From Thioalkalivibrio sp. ALJ24 (GTDB lineage Bacteria; Pseudomonadota; Gammaproteobacteria; Ectothiorhodospirales; Ectothiorhodospiraceae), in assembly GCF_000377785.1 (NCBI RefSeq), contig NZ_KB898729.1, positions 62,001 to 126,000 of the forward strand: a stretch of 64,000 nucleotides of DNA, written 5' to 3'. The notes below the pieces were generated by a model. It saw only the letters and a list, made by a program, of their open reading frames with translations, had not been told where the DNA came from and did no database searches. Each line of letters opens with the position of its first letter. The first letter of the stretch is position 1. This document shows positions 1 to 12,234 of the stretch, in pieces. A program made the position numbers and the translations under genes.

Positions 1-454
1 CGATCTCGGCGGTCGGGAGCGGGCTGTACAGCGTGGCCATGGGGCCGTGGGTGGCCGCCTGCAGGCCGGCGAATTCCCAGGAGCCCAGATGCGGGGTGGC
101 CAGGAACAGGGCCCGCCCGGGCTCGCGCTGCTGCAGTCGCGCGTAGCGCGGCGGCGCCTCGGCCAGCGCCGCCAGGCGCTCGGGCCCGGCACTCCACAAC
201 CACGGCGATTCGGTCAGCGAGCGCGCCATAGCCTGCAGCGAACGCCGCGCGGTGCGGCGGTGCCAGGCCGCGTCCTTGTCGGGAAAACAGAGCGCCAGGT
301 TGATCCGCGTGAGCCGCGCCGAACGCGTGGGCAGCAGCCAGACCAGGGTGCCGAGCAGCCCGCCCAGCGCGTGATTGACCCGCAGCGGCAGGTGCCCCAG
401 CACCCGCAGGACCATGCCGATCAGGCGGTCGCGCAGCTGGCGTCGCTCAGCCAT
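1..454 (-). CDS. Lipid A biosynthesis acyltransferase, LpxL/HtrB type (3' part missing)
   Basis: About 151 N-terminal codons are visible and the gene runs off the left edge. The family transfers a fatty acyl chain from acyl-ACP to the lipid A precursor at the inner membrane. Support comes from the hydrophobic N-terminal stretch (about residues 11-41), the INLALCFPD segment near residue 51, and PHLGSWE with the HX4E catalytic pair (H122, E127). The start codon overlaps the end of ttcA by 8 bases, so the two are probably translationally coupled. Which acyl position it serves (LpxL or LpxM) cannot be told from the fragment. Confidence 0.85.
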   Translation of the reverse strand, partial: MAERRQLRDRLIGMVLRVLGHLPLRVNHALGGLLGTLVWLLPTRSARLTRINLALCFPDKDAAWHRRTARRSLQAMARSLTESPWLWSAGPERLAALAEAPPRYARLQQREPGRALFLATPHLGSWEFAGLQAATHGPMATLYSPLPTAEI

Positions 455-1268
455 CGGCCGGCTCCCCGCGGGGCACCGGTTCCGCGGCCCGGCCCCCGTT
501 TGAAGCGGCGCGAGCATCGGGGGCCTCGTCCGGACCCGGGATCCCGCCCTCGGTCATCAGCGGGCGCAGGGTGGTGCGCAGGTTGCGGAACAGTTCGCCA
601 AATTCGCCCTCCTCGCGCGCCAGCAGCGCCTTCATGTGCTCGCGCCGGGTCGGCATGGAGAAGCAGGCCGGGCAGTTGTCGAGGATGACCGGCAGTCCGG
701 CCGCCTCGGCAAAGTCGCGGGTCTGGCGTTCACGCACGTAGACCAGCGGCCGGATCACGCGCAGGTCGCCGGCGTCGATGCGGTAATGGGCCTTCATGGT
801 GCGCAGCTGACCGCCATGGAACGCGCTCATCAGGAAGCTCTCGGCGAGATCGTCCAGGTGCTGGCCCAGCGCCAGCACGTTGTAGCCGTGCTCGCGCGCG
901 GTGCGGTACATCAGGCCGCGTTTCATGCGCGAGCAGAAGGAACAGAACGAGTCATTCTCCATGTGCTCGCCGGCCAGCTCGGCGATCGGTTCGGAGACGA
1001 AGTGATACGGGATCCCGTAGCCGCCGAGGTAGTCCTGCAGGCGCTCCGGGTCGAAGCCGTCGATCTCCGGGTCGATGGTCACCGCGCCCACCTCGAAATG
1101 CACCGGCGCGCGACGCGCCAGCTCGTGCAGCAGCCACAGCAGGGTCAGCGAGTCCTTGCCACCGGACAGGCCGACCAGCACGCGGTCGCCGTCACGGATC
1201 ATGTCGAACTCGCGGATCGCCTGGCCGGCCAGACGGCGGATGGAGCGGGGTACGGACGGTATTTCCAT
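447..1268 (-). CDS. ttcA: tRNA 2-thiocytidine(32) synthetase TtcA
   Basis: A 273-residue ATP-dependent enzyme that thiolates cytidine 32 of certain tRNAs using a 4Fe-4S cluster. The PP-loop SGGKDS is at residues 35-40. The first CxxC pair is C109/C112 (FCSFCSRMKRG) and a further CPAC lies near residue 200; these are the cluster ligands of the family. The ATG at 1268 (MEIPSVPRSIRR) was chosen because the 51 upstream in-frame codons are Arg/Pro-rich and resemble no TtcA. The C-terminal tail after about residue 245 is low-complexity. The gene is followed with an 8-base overlap by the lipid A acyltransferase. Confidence 0.95.
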   Translation of the reverse strand: MEIPSVPRSIRRLAGQAIREFDMIRDGDRVLVGLSGGKDSLTLLWLLHELARRAPVHFEVGAVTIDPEIDGFDPERLQDYLGGYGIPYHFVSEPIAELAGEHMENDSFCSFCSRMKRGLMYRTAREHGYNVLALGQHLDDLAESFLMSAFHGGQLRTMKAHYRIDAGDLRVIRPLVYVRERQTRDFAEAAGLPVILDNCPACFSMPTRREHMKALLAREEGEFGELFRNLRTTLRPLMTEGGIPGPDEAPDARAASNGGRAAEPVPRGEPADG

Positions 1269-1383
1269 GCCCGCAACATAGGGACGGGGCGCGGCCCGCG
1301 CAAGCCCCGACGCCGGCCGCGAGGGGATGCACCGGCGGATGCGGTCCGCCGGGTGCGCAACAACCTGATCGGGCCGGCGCCGC

Positions 1384-1647
1384 CTACGCGGCCATGTGGC
1401 GGCGCGCCTCCTCCAGGTCATACGTATTCTGCAGTCGCAGCCAGTAGCCCTCGGTGGTGCCGAAGTAGCGCGACAGACGCAGGTCGGTCTCCGCAGTTAT
1501 GCCGCGGCGCCCCAGCGTGATGTCACCGATGCGCGTGGCCGGAACGCCGATCGCGTCGGCCAGGGCCCGTTTGGTCAGGCCGGCGGGCACCATGAAGTCC
1601 TCCCACAGGATCTCCCCCGGGTGCACATTGGGCAGTTTGTCGGTCAT
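1384..1647 (-). CDS. higA: HigA-type antitoxin (XRE family)
   Basis: An 87-residue helix-turn-helix protein that should neutralise the HigB toxin encoded 13 bases upstream and repress the operon. VHPGEILWEDFMVPAGLT at the N-terminus is the hallmark opening of HigA/VapI antitoxins. The XRE helix-turn-helix follows (LADAIGVPATRIGDITLGRR, about residues 30-49), and the C-terminus YWLRLQNTYDLEEAR is also typical. The ATG at 1647 has a good GGAGG ribosome binding site. In this family the toxin gene precedes the antitoxin gene, as here. Confidence 0.93.
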   Translation of the reverse strand: MTDKLPNVHPGEILWEDFMVPAGLTKRALADAIGVPATRIGDITLGRRGITAETDLRLSRYFGTTEGYWLRLQNTYDLEEARRHMAA

Positions 1648-1660
1648 GGTCCCGCCTCCT

Positions 1661-1942
1661 TCAGTGGTAATCGACGATTTCCACGTCATGGGCATTACCG
1701 TGTTCGAACCGGAAACACAGCCGCCACTGATCATTGATGCGGATGCTGTACCAGCCCTCCCGATCGCCCTGCAGCGCTTCAAGCCGGTTGCCGGGCGGGA
1801 TGCGAAGATCCTGCAGCCGGGCCGCAGCATCCAGCTGCCGGAGCTTTTTCAGGGCATTGCGCTGCATCTCCCGGGGCAACTTCCGTGACACATTGCCGTT
1901 CGCAATCGTCATGGTCTCGCGGTCCCTGAAGCTCTTGATCAC
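1661..1942 (-). CDS. higB: HigB-type toxin (RelE/ParE superfamily)
   Basis: A 93-residue mRNA-interferase toxin of the RelE superfamily, cutting mRNA on the ribosome in characterised members. Family features are the opening IKSFRDRET, the middle RKLPREMQRNALKKL, and the C-terminal WYSIRINDQWRLCFRF followed by DVEIVDYH. I place the start at the GTG at 1942 rather than the ATG at 1948. The AGGGG element abuts the ATG with no spacing but sits 6 bases before the GTG, and family members typically begin MIKSF. It is co-transcribed with higA 13 bases downstream. Confidence 0.92.
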   Translation of the reverse strand: MIKSFRDRETMTIANGNVSRKLPREMQRNALKKLRQLDAAARLQDLRIPPGNRLEALQGDREGWYSIRINDQWRLCFRFEHGNAHDVEIVDYH

Positions 1943-1970
1943 GGACATCCCCTGTCATCGCATCACGGTC

Positions 1971-1999
1971 AGTGTAACGAATACCGTTATCCATTTCAC
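1971..1999 (-). promoter_or_regulatory. higBA promoter with inverted-repeat operator
   Basis: On the minus strand GTGAAA (1994-1999) and TACACT (1971-1976) are 17 bases apart and resemble -35 and -10 boxes (4 of 6 matches each). The spacer holds a perfect inverted repeat, TAACG-AATAC-CGTTA, at 1975-1989. It lies between the two boxes, where HigA binding would block RNA polymerase. Autoregulation by HigA is known for the family; this particular site is inferred. Confidence 0.5.
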
Positions 2000-2213
2000 G
2001 GGGTGGTCAGCATGCCTCTGCGGCCCCGGATGCACGCGTGGGCCCGACATGGGCACCGGTGCCGACCGCGAGGGGATGCACCGGGGCGGTGCGGTTGCCC
2101 TTGAGCGCGCGGGCTCCTGCACCAGCTCGATTCACCCACGCGATCGGTCACGGACACCCGGGCGCCGTGGACGGGAGGGATCGCCGTGGCACCGCGCTTG
2201 CATGAGCCCCGGG

Positions 2214-2597
2214 ATGGACACCGCGCGGAACCTCGACATGTACGACCGCAAGACCCTGACCCTCGCCGGCGAGCTCAAGCGCGCCCTGCGCAGCGAGTTC
2301 CCGGCGGCGGGTCGGCTCTCGTTCGCCGACCCGGACTTCATGGAGGTCCTGCTGGACTATGCCGGTCGCAGCCGCTCGAGCATGGTGCAGGCGGCGGCGA
2401 TGACCCTGCGGGGGCATCTGAACGCCCCGGCGGCATCCCCGCTGCCCTCCGCCGATACGAACGCGGACACCAGACAGGACGAGGGGTCGGCCGCGGAGCC
2501 GGAACAGACATCAGGGAGCGCGGACACGGGCGAGGCCACCGAGCCCGCGAAGAAGGGGCGCCGGGTCTATCGCGGAAGAGTGATCGAGGACGACTGA
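2214..2597 (+). CDS. Hypothetical acidic protein with a short N-terminal domain
   Basis: About 127 residues, not recognised. The first half (MYDRKTLTLAGELKRAL to about residue 75) looks like a small helical domain. The second half is a low-complexity, Ala/Asp/Glu/Thr-rich tail ending in a basic KKGRRVYRGR patch and an acidic terminus. In-frame ATGs at 2202, 2214 and 2238 are all possible; none has a convincing ribosome binding site, and 2238 (MYDRK) is the best alternative. It stands alone between higBA and pip with no clear partner. Confidence 0.6.
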   Translation: MDTARNLDMYDRKTLTLAGELKRALRSEFPAAGRLSFADPDFMEVLLDYAGRSRSSMVQAAAMTLRGHLNAPAASPLPSADTNADTRQDEGSAAEPEQTSGSADTGEATEPAKKGRRVYRGRVIEDD

Positions 2598-2660
2598 CAG
2601 GGCACGCGTTTTTGGCCAGACTTGGGGCCTGTCCCCAACCGGTGTCCCGCGAGGCCTGCC

Positions 2661-3644
2661 ATGGACGCGCTCTACCCCCCGACCGAACCCCATACCACCG
2701 GCACCCTGGAGGTGGGCGACGGCCACCGCCTGTATTACGAGGAATGCGGCAACCCGGAGGGCATTCCGGCGGTGTTCCTGCACGGCGGCCCCGGTTCCGG
2801 CTGCGAGCCCTGGCATCGTCGGTTCTTTGATCCGGCGCGCTATCGCATCGTGCTGTTCGACCAGCGCGGCTGCGGGCGTTCCACCCCGCATGCCAGCCTC
2901 GAGGCCAACACCACGTGGCACGTGGTGGCCGACATCGAACGGCTGCGGGAGGAACTGGGCATCGAGCGCTGGGTGGTGTTCGGCGGCTCCTGGGGCTCCA
3001 CCCTGGGGCTGGCCTATGCACAGACCCAGCCCGGCCGGGTGCTGGGCCTGGTGCTGCGCGGGATCTTCCTGTGCCGACCGCGCGACATCCAGTGGTTCTA
3101 CCAGTCGGGCGCCGACCGCCTGTTCCCGGAGGCCTGGGCGGCCTATCGCGACCACATCCCCGCGGAGGAACGCGACGACCTGGTGGCGGCCTACCATCGG
3201 CGCCTGACCGACCCGGACCCGGCGGTGCGCGAGGCGGCCGCGCAGGCGTGGTCGGCCTGGGAGGGCCATGCCTCCTGCCTGATCCCCAACGACGACGTGA
3301 TCGACCACTTCGAGGACCCGGAGGTGGCCCTGAGTCTGGCGCGCATCGAGTGCCACTACTTCAGCCACGACACCTTCCTGGAACCCGACCAGCTGCTGCG
3401 CGATGCCGGACGCCTGCGCGACATCCCCGGCTTCATCGTGCACGGGCGCTACGACGTGGTGTGCCCGGTGGAGCAGGCGGTGGCGCTCGCCGAGGCGTGG
3501 CCCGAGGCGGATCTGCAAATCGTCCCGGATGCCGGGCATTCGGCCGCCGAGCCAGGGATCGCGCGGGCGCTGGTCGCCGCCACCGATCGCCTGACCCACC
3601 TGGCGGGCGGGCTGGAGCCGGGCAGCGGCAGGGCGCGGACATGA
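2661..3644 (+). CDS. pip: Proline iminopeptidase (alpha/beta hydrolase, S33)
   Basis: A 327-residue cytoplasmic peptidase that removes N-terminal proline from peptides. The oxyanion-hole motif HGGPGSG, the DQRGCGRS segment, the nucleophile elbow GGSWGS, the catalytic Asp in HGRYDVVCP and the catalytic His in DAGHSA are all present in family order. The ATG at 2661 ([11 protein letters not shown]) fits the family; the 13 upstream in-frame codons do not. The last four bases (ATGA) contain the start of dtd, so the two genes are translationally coupled. Confidence 0.95.
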   Translation: MDALYPPTEPHTTGTLEVGDGHRLYYEECGNPEGIPAVFLHGGPGSGCEPWHRRFFDPARYRIVLFDQRGCGRSTPHASLEANTTWHVVADIERLREELGIERWVVFGGSWGSTLGLAYAQTQPGRVLGLVLRGIFLCRPRDIQWFYQSGADRLFPEAWAAYRDHIPAEERDDLVAAYHRRLTDPDPAVREAAAQAWSAWEGHASCLIPNDDVIDHFEDPEVALSLARIECHYFSHDTFLEPDQLLRDAGRLRDIPGFIVHGRYDVVCPVEQAVALAEAWPEADLQIVPDAGHSAAEPGIARALVAATDRLTHLAGGLEPGSGRART

Positions 3645-4090
3645 TCAGCCTGATCCAGCGGGTCAGCCGCGCGCGGGTGGAGGTCGCCGGGGAGATCACC
3701 GGCGAGATCGACACCGGGCTGCTGGCGCTGGTGGGGGTGGAACCGGACGACGACGAATCGGCGGCCGAACGCATGCTCGACCGCCTGCTGGGCTATCGCG
3801 TGTTTCCGGACGAGGAGGGGCGCATGAACCGCTCGCTGGGGGAAACCGGCGGCGGCCTGCTGCTGGTGCCGCAGTTCACCCTGGCCGCGGATACCGGCAA
3901 GGGGATGCGCCCCAGTTTCACCACGGCCGCTTCACCGGAACGCGGCGAGGCCCTGTTCGGGCATCTGCTGCAGCGGGCGCAGCGGCGCCACACGCCGGTG
4001 GCCGCCGGGCGTTTCGGCGCCGACATGCAGGTGAGCCTGACCAACGACGGCCCGGTCACGTTCTGGCTGCAGGCCCGACCCCGGGGCTGA
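3641..4090 (+). CDS. dtd: D-aminoacyl-tRNA deacylase
   Basis: A 149-residue proofreading enzyme that removes D-amino acids (and glycine mischarged on tRNA-Ala) from tRNA. The N-terminus [15 protein letters not shown], the [12 protein letters not shown] segment and the C-terminal [10 protein letters not shown] containing the Gly-cisPro motif are diagnostic. The usual SQFTL motif reads PQFTL here, so the serine is replaced while the catalytic threonine is kept. It overlaps pip by four bases and converges on sucB with a 13-base gap. Confidence 0.95.
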   Translation: MISLIQRVSRARVEVAGEITGEIDTGLLALVGVEPDDDESAAERMLDRLLGYRVFPDEEGRMNRSLGETGGGLLLVPQFTLAADTGKGMRPSFTTAASPERGEALFGHLLQRAQRRHTPVAAGRFGADMQVSLTNDGPVTFWLQARPRG

Positions 4091-4103
4091 ACCGCGCTCG
4101 GGC

Positions 4104-5474
4104 TCAGACGTCCAGCACCAGGCGCGCCGGGTCCTCGACGGCCTCCTTGATCGCCACCAGGAACTGCACCGCGTCGGCGCCGTCGACCAGGCGGTGATCG
4201 TAGGACAGCGCGACATACATCATCGGCCGGATCACCACCTCGCCGTCCACCGCCACCGGGCGTTCCTTGATCGCGTGCATGCCGAGGATCGCGCTCTGCG
4301 GCGGATTGACGATGGGCGTGGAGTACAGCGAGCCGAACACGCCGCCGTTGGTGATGGTGAAGGTGCCGCCTCGCAGCTCGTCGATGTCCAGGCGGCCGTC
4401 GCGCGCGCGTTCGGCGAAGTCGCGGATGCGACGCTCGATGTCCGCGACCGAGGCATGGCCGGTGTCGCGCAGCACCGGCACCACCAGCCCGCGCGGGGAC
4501 GACACGGCGATGCCGATGTCGGTGTAGTGGTGGTAGACGATCTCCTCCCCGTCCAGCGCGGCGTTGATCACCGGGAAACGCTGCAGGGCCCGGGTGGCCG
4601 CAGCCACGAACAGCCCCATGAAGCCGAGCTTGATGCCGTGGGTCTGCTCGAAGGCGTCCTTGTAGCGCCCGCGCAGGGCCATGGCCTGCGACATGTCGAT
4701 CTCGTTGAAGGTCGTCAGCATCGCAGTGGACTGCTTCGCTTCCAGCAGGCGCTCGGCGATGCGCGCCCGCAGGCGGCTCATGGGCACCCGCTCGGTGCCG
4801 CGCTCGCCGGCCGCACGCAGGGCCCCGGTGGACGCTTCCGCGCCGGCGCCAGCCGGCGCGCTGTCGCGTCCCGAGTCGTCGGCCGCCGGCCGACGGGGCG
4901 TGTCATCGCCCTTGCCCGCGGCCCCGGAACCGGCCGCCGCCTGTTGCGCGCGCTCCACGTCCTCGCGCTGGATGCGACCGTCGGGTCCGGTACCACGCAC
5001 CTGGTCCTCGCGCAGGCCGGACTCCTGCAGCAGGCGGCGGATCGCCGGGCTCGGCGGGGGCGGCGAATCCGTCTCTCCGTGCGCGGCGGACTCCGTGCCT
5101 TCATCCGCGTCAGTAGCCTCTTCAGCCTCATCGGCCTCATCGGCCTCATCCGCCTCGGCCGATGCGGGATCGGGGGCGGGCTCGACATGCTCCCCGGCGG
5201 GCGGGGCCTGTTCGGCGGCCTGTGCGGTGGCCGGCCCCAGATGGCCGAGGACGTCGTCGGCGTGCACGGTGTCGCCCTCGGCGACCGCCAGATCCACCAG
5301 GGTACCCTCGGCCGGGGCGTTGACCTCCAGCACGACCTTGTCGGTCTCCAGCTCGGCGATCAGTTCGTCCCGGTGCACGGCATCGCCCGGCTTGCGGTGC
5401 AGGGCGACCACCGTGGCGTCGGCCACGGATTCGGGGAGTTGCGGAACCTGGATCGGGGTGTGCTCGGCGGACAT
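4104..5474 (-). CDS. sucB: 2-oxoglutarate dehydrogenase E2, dihydrolipoyl succinyltransferase
   Basis: 456 residues; the core of the 2-oxoglutarate dehydrogenase complex of the TCA cycle. Domains are a lipoyl domain with the lipoyl-lysine motif ETDKVVLEV (about residues 43-51), an E1/E3-binding domain ([22 protein letters not shown], around 143-165), and the C-terminal catalytic domain with SYDHRLVDG. At 456 residues it exceeds the roughly 405 of E. coli, because the linkers are long, acidic and Ala-rich. It lies 34 bases downstream of sucA. No lpd (E3) gene follows, so E3 must be encoded elsewhere. Confidence 0.97.
   Translation of the reverse strand: MSAEHTPIQVPQLPESVADATVVALHRKPGDAVHRDELIAELETDKVVLEVNAPAEGTLVDLAVAEGDTVHADDVLGHLGPATAQAAEQAPPAGEHVEPAPDPASAEADEADEADEAEEATDADEGTESAAHGETDSPPPPSPAIRRLLQESGLREDQVRGTGPDGRIQREDVERAQQAAAGSGAAGKGDDTPRRPAADDSGRDSAPAGAGAEASTGALRAAGERGTERVPMSRLRARIAERLLEAKQSTAMLTTFNEIDMSQAMALRGRYKDAFEQTHGIKLGFMGLFVAAATRALQRFPVINAALDGEEIVYHHYTDIGIAVSSPRGLVVPVLRDTGHASVADIERRIRDFAERARDGRLDIDELRGGTFTITNGGVFGSLYSTPIVNPPQSAILGMHAIKERPVAVDGEVVIRPMMYVALSYDHRLVDGADAVQFLVAIKEAVEDPARLVLDV
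5116..5160 (-). repeat. 9-bp tandem repeat in the sucB linker
   Basis: Five consecutive 9-base units based on GCCTCATCG (plus strand) encode a run of acidic Asp-Glu-Ala triplets in the linker between the lipoyl and E1/E3-binding domains of SucB. Units two and three are identical and the others differ by a few bases. Because each unit is three codons, gain or loss of units would change linker length without a frameshift. Confidence 0.85.
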
Positions 5475-5508
5475 CGGGTTTCCTTGCAGGGCTGGATGGC
5501 GGATGGAT

Positions 5509-8343
<2,835 letters not shown>

Positions 8344-8472
8344 GGTGGTTTCCTGATGCGCCCCCGGGGGCCGCGGGTCGATCTGCGGGGCGTAGATGCA
8401 CCCGGTGCGGGACGACCCCGCGGCTGGCGGTCCCGCAGACCCCGACTGTACCGCGTTTGCTACCATGCGCGC

Positions 8473-10668
8473 ATGGATGTCTCACCCCTTCTCGATGGTC
8501 TGAACCCGGCGCAGCGCGAGGCGGTGGCCGCGCCGTCGCAACCCGTTCTGGTGCTGGCCGGTGCCGGCTCCGGCAAGACCCGCGTGCTGGTCCACCGCAT
8601 CGCGTGGCTGATCGGCGTGGAGAACATCGCCCCGCACGGGCTGCTGGCGGTGACCTTCACCAACAAGGCCGCCAGCGAGATGCGCGGGCGCATCGAGGAA
8701 CTGCTGGACTATCCGGCCAGCGGGCTGTGGGTGGGCACCTTCCACGGTCTGGCCCACCGCCTGCTGCGCCAGCACTGGCAGGAGGCCGCGCTGCCGCAGA
8801 GCTTCCAGATCCTGGATTCCGACGACCAGCTGCGCATGGTCAAGCGCGTGCTGCGCGGGCTGGAGCTGGAGGAATCGCACTGGCCACCGAAGCAGGCCCA
8901 GGGCTACATCAACGCGCGCAAGGACGAGGGCTCGCGCCCGGAACACCTGCCGGACACCGGCGACCCGATCGCGCGGCAGTGGGTGCGTATCTACACCGCG
9001 TATCAGCAGGCCTGCGAACGCGCCGGGGTGGTGGACTTCGCCGAGCTGCTGCTGCGCTCGCTGGAACTGCTGCGCGACAACCCGGGGCTGCTGGAACACT
9101 ACCGCACGCGCTTTCGCCACGTGCTGGTGGACGAGTTCCAGGACACCAACGACATCCAGTACGCCTGGCTGCGGCTGATCGCCGGCGGCAGCCCGGTCTT
9201 CGCGGTGGGCGACGACGACCAGTCGATCTACGGCTGGCGCGGGGCGAAGATCGAGAACATCCAGCACTTCCAGAAGGACTACCCCGGCACGCAGGTGGTG
9301 CGGCTGGAACAGAACTACCGCTCCACCGCCAGCATCCTCAACGCCGCCAATGCGCTGATCCGCCACAACAGCGGCCGTCTGGGCAAGGAGCTTTGGACCG
9401 AGGACCTCGAGGGCGCGCCGGTGCGGCTGTACACCGCGCTGAACGAGCAGGAAGAGGCGCGCTTTATCGCCGAGACCATCGCCCGGCACATCGAGGACGG
9501 CGGCCAGCACCGCGAATGTGCGGTGCTGTACCGCTCCAACGCGCAGTCGCGCGTGCTGGAAGAGACCTTCATCGCGCGGCGCCTGCCGTACCGGGTGTAC
9601 GGCGGGCTGCGCTTCTTCGAGCGCCAGGAGATCCGCGACGCGCTGGCCTATCTGCGCCTGGCCGGCAACAGCGACGACGACCCGGCCTTCCTGCGCGCGG
9701 TCAACCAGCCGCCGCGCGGGATCGGCGAGAAGACCCTGGACGACCTGCGCGCGGTGGCCGCGGAACAGGACATCTCGTTGCTGCGCGCGGCGCAGCGGGC
9801 GGTGCAGGCGAACGCGCTGCCCGGACGCGCGCGCAACGCGGTGGCGGGTTTTCTGCAGCTGATCGAACAGATCCGCGAGGCCCTGACCGGCCAGCCGCTG
9901 GCCGAGCAGGTCGAGCAGGCCATCGCCCTGTCCGGGCTGCGCGAGCACTACGCGAAGGAGAAGGGCGAACGCGGCGAGGCACGCCTGGAGAACCTCGACG
10001 AGCTGGTGGGTGCGGCGCGGGCCTTCGACATGGAGGAGATCCGCGAGGAGGAAACCACCGGCGACCGCCTGACCGATTTCCTGTCGCACGCCGCGCTGGA
10101 GTCGGGCGAGGGGTCGGCGGACCCCGACGACGACGCGATCCAGATGATGACCCTGCACTCGGCCAAGGGCCTGGAGTTCCCGCTGGTGTTCCTGACCGGG
10201 CTGGAGGACGGACTGTTTCCCAACGCCCGCTCGGTGGACGAGCCCGGGCGCCTGGAGGAAGAGCGCCGTCTGGCCTACGTGGGCATGACCCGCGCGGAAC
10301 GCCAGCTGTACCTGACCCACGCCGAGACCCGCCGGCTGTACGGCCGCGAGGCCTCCAACCCGGCCTCGCGCTTTCTCAACGAGATCCCGGAAGACATGCT
10401 CGAGGTGCTGCGCCCGCAGTCCTCGCCCTACGCCTCCGGGCGCTTCGCCGCCGCGCGCCGGCGCACGGCCGGCATGGACGCGCAGGCGGAATCGGCCCGC
10501 GAGGAGGGCCTGGCGATCGGCACCCGGGTGCACCACGCGCGCTTCGGCGAGGGGCTGGTCACGGCCTTCGAGGGCTCGGGATCCTCGGCCCGGGTGCAGG
10601 TCAACTTCGCCGACGCCGGCGCCAAGTGGCTGGTGGTCGGCTTCGCCAAGCTGGACGTGCTGGCCTGA
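8473..10668 (+). CDS. uvrD: DNA helicase II UvrD
   Basis: A 731-residue superfamily 1A 3'-5' DNA helicase acting in mismatch and nucleotide-excision repair. Motifs are LNPAQREAV (Q motif), AGAGSGKT (Walker A), TFTNKAASEMRGR (Ia), VDEFQDTN (Walker B), GDDDQSIYGWRGA (III), EQNYRST (IV) and LHSAKGLEFPLVFLTGLEDG (V), with YVGMTRAE at VI. The C-terminal VHHARFGEGLVTAFEG tail is the UvrD/PcrA type, which separates it from Rep. The start at 8473 is chosen by homology; the upstream 39 in-frame codons are not family-like. It converges on pyrE with six bases between stops. Confidence 0.95.
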   Translation: MDVSPLLDGLNPAQREAVAAPSQPVLVLAGAGSGKTRVLVHRIAWLIGVENIAPHGLLAVTFTNKAASEMRGRIEELLDYPASGLWVGTFHGLAHRLLRQHWQEAALPQSFQILDSDDQLRMVKRVLRGLELEESHWPPKQAQGYINARKDEGSRPEHLPDTGDPIARQWVRIYTAYQQACERAGVVDFAELLLRSLELLRDNPGLLEHYRTRFRHVLVDEFQDTNDIQYAWLRLIAGGSPVFAVGDDDQSIYGWRGAKIENIQHFQKDYPGTQVVRLEQNYRSTASILNAANALIRHNSGRLGKELWTEDLEGAPVRLYTALNEQEEARFIAETIARHIEDGGQHRECAVLYRSNAQSRVLEETFIARRLPYRVYGGLRFFERQEIRDALAYLRLAGNSDDDPAFLRAVNQPPRGIGEKTLDDLRAVAAEQDISLLRAAQRAVQANALPGRARNAVAGFLQLIEQIREALTGQPLAEQVEQAIALSGLREHYAKEKGERGEARLENLDELVGAARAFDMEEIREEETTGDRLTDFLSHAALESGEGSADPDDDAIQMMTLHSAKGLEFPLVFLTGLEDGLFPNARSVDEPGRLEEERRLAYVGMTRAERQLYLTHAETRRLYGREASNPASRFLNEIPEDMLEVLRPQSSPYASGRFAAARRRTAGMDAQAESAREEGLAIGTRVHHARFGEGLVTAFEGSGSSARVQVNFADAGAKWLVVGFAKLDVLA

Positions 10669-10674
10669 CCCGGC

Positions 10675-11310
10675 TCAGACGCCGTATTCGGCGCGGTAGG
10701 CGCGCAGGGCCTCGAGGTGTTCCGGCGCGCGGCCGGTCTGCTCCAGCAGGGTGACCAGATCGGTCAGCCGCGCCACGCGCACCACCTGCATGCCCAGATC
10801 ACTCTCCACTTCCTGGATAGCCGAGCGCTCGCGCGCGCCGCGCTCCTCGCGGTCCAGGGCGATGGCCACGCCCACCGGCGCGGCGCCGGCGGCGCGGATG
10901 ATGTCCACCGATTCGCGGATGGCGGTCCCGGCGGTGATCACGTCGTCCACGATCAGCACGCGACCCTCCAGCGGGGCGCCCACGATATTGCCGCCCTCGC
11001 CGTGGTCCTTGGCCTCCTTGCGGTTGAAGGCCCAGGGGCGGTCCATGTCGTGGTCGCGGTACAGCGCCTCGGCCACGGCCGCGGCCAGCGGGATGCCCTT
11101 GTAGGCCGGGCCGAAGATCAGGTCGAAGTCGATCCCGGAATCCACGATCGCCTGCGCATAGAACTCGCCCAGACGGGCCAGATCGGAGCCGCGATTGAAC
11201 AGCCCGGCGTTGAAGAAATAGGGGCTGGCGCGGCCCGATTTCAGCGTGAACTCGCCGAAACGCAGGACGTCGCGCTGCAGGGCGTATTCGAGGAAGGCAT
11301 GGGCGGTCAT
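10675..11310 (-). CDS. pyrE: Orotate phosphoribosyltransferase
   Basis: 211 residues (E. coli 213). It converts orotate and PRPP to orotidine 5'-phosphate in de novo pyrimidine synthesis. The type-I PRTase PRPP loop is [32 protein letters not shown] at the N-terminus, the [11 protein letters not shown] loop and the [12 protein letters not shown] flexible loop are all conserved. The ATG at 11310 ([12 protein letters not shown]) gives the family length. The gene is divergent from xthA across 111 bases. Confidence 0.97.
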   Translation of the reverse strand: MTAHAFLEYALQRDVLRFGEFTLKSGRASPYFFNAGLFNRGSDLARLGEFYAQAIVDSGIDFDLIFGPAYKGIPLAAAVAEALYRDHDMDRPWAFNRKEAKDHGEGGNIVGAPLEGRVLIVDDVITAGTAIRESVDIIRAAGAAPVGVAIALDREERGARERSAIQEVESDLGMQVVRVARLTDLVTLLEQTGRAPEHLEALRAYRAEYGV

Positions 11311-11421
11311 GACGGCTCCGTGGTCCATTCCGGGGTCGATTCCGGGTGAAAGGTCTCTATTCTGACACAGCGTCCGGGCGGGTCTTTTCGCCGACGGTGT
11401 CCGCGGGTATCGTTGCGCGCC

Positions 11422-12195
11422 ATGCGCATAATGTCCATGAACGCCAACGGCATCCGTGCCGCCGCCCGCAAGGGCTTCTTCGACTGGCTGCCCGCCACCG
11501 AAGCCGATGTGGTCTGCATCCAGGAGACCAAGGCCCAGATCCACCAGATCCAGGGCGAGCCCTTCCACCCGCCGGGCTATCACAGCGCCTACGTGGACGC
11601 GGTGAAACCCGGCTACAGTGGCGTGGCCATGTACAGCCGGATGCAGCCGGACGAGGTCATCACCCGGCTGGGCTTCGAGGAGGCGGACAACGAGGGGCGC
11701 TACGTGGAGATGCGCTTCGGCAACCTGTCGGTGGTGTCGCTGTACCTGCCGTCCGGTTCCTCGGGCGACCACCGTCAGGATTCGAAATGGCGCTTCCTCG
11801 ATTTCTTCCGCCCGTGGCTGGCCGAGCGCATGCAGGACGGGCGCGAATGGGTGATCTGCGGCGACTGGAACATCGCGCACAAGGAGATCGACCTGACCAA
11901 CTACCGTTCCAACCGCAAGAACTCCGGCTTTCTGCCCGAGGAACGGGCGTGGCTGGACCACCTGTTCGACGAGATCGGCATGGTGGACGTCTTCCGCCGG
12001 CTGGACGACCGCCCCGGGCAGTACACCTGGTGGTCCAACCGCGGCCAGGCCTGGGCGAAGAACGTGGGCTGGCGCATCGACTACCAGATCGCCACGCCGG
12101 GCATCGCCGCCACCGCGCGCGACCCGTTCATCTATACCGAGCAGCGCTTCTCCGATCACGCGCCGTTCTGGATCGACTATGACTACGCGCCCTGA
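11422..12195 (+). CDS. xthA: Exodeoxyribonuclease III family AP endonuclease
   Basis: A 257-residue Mg2+-dependent AP endonuclease / 3'-5' exonuclease of base-excision repair. Catalytic motifs are [11 protein letters not shown] (Asn), IQETKAQ (metal-binding Glu), GDWNIAH (Asp/Asn), RIDYQI and the terminal SDHAPF (Asp-His). The start is set at the ATG at 11422; a TTG three codons earlier is possible. The sequence is closer to the ExoA/CrcA-like branch than to E. coli XthA, so the symbol is by family. Confidence 0.92.
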   Translation: MRIMSMNANGIRAAARKGFFDWLPATEADVVCIQETKAQIHQIQGEPFHPPGYHSAYVDAVKPGYSGVAMYSRMQPDEVITRLGFEEADNEGRYVEMRFGNLSVVSLYLPSGSSGDHRQDSKWRFLDFFRPWLAERMQDGREWVICGDWNIAHKEIDLTNYRSNRKNSGFLPEERAWLDHLFDEIGMVDVFRRLDDRPGQYTWWSNRGQAWAKNVGWRIDYQIATPGIAATARDPFIYTEQRFSDHAPFWIDYDYAP

Positions 12196-12234
12196 CAGCC
12201 GCACCGGGCTCGCCGCCCGGCCCATGCCCCTTCG

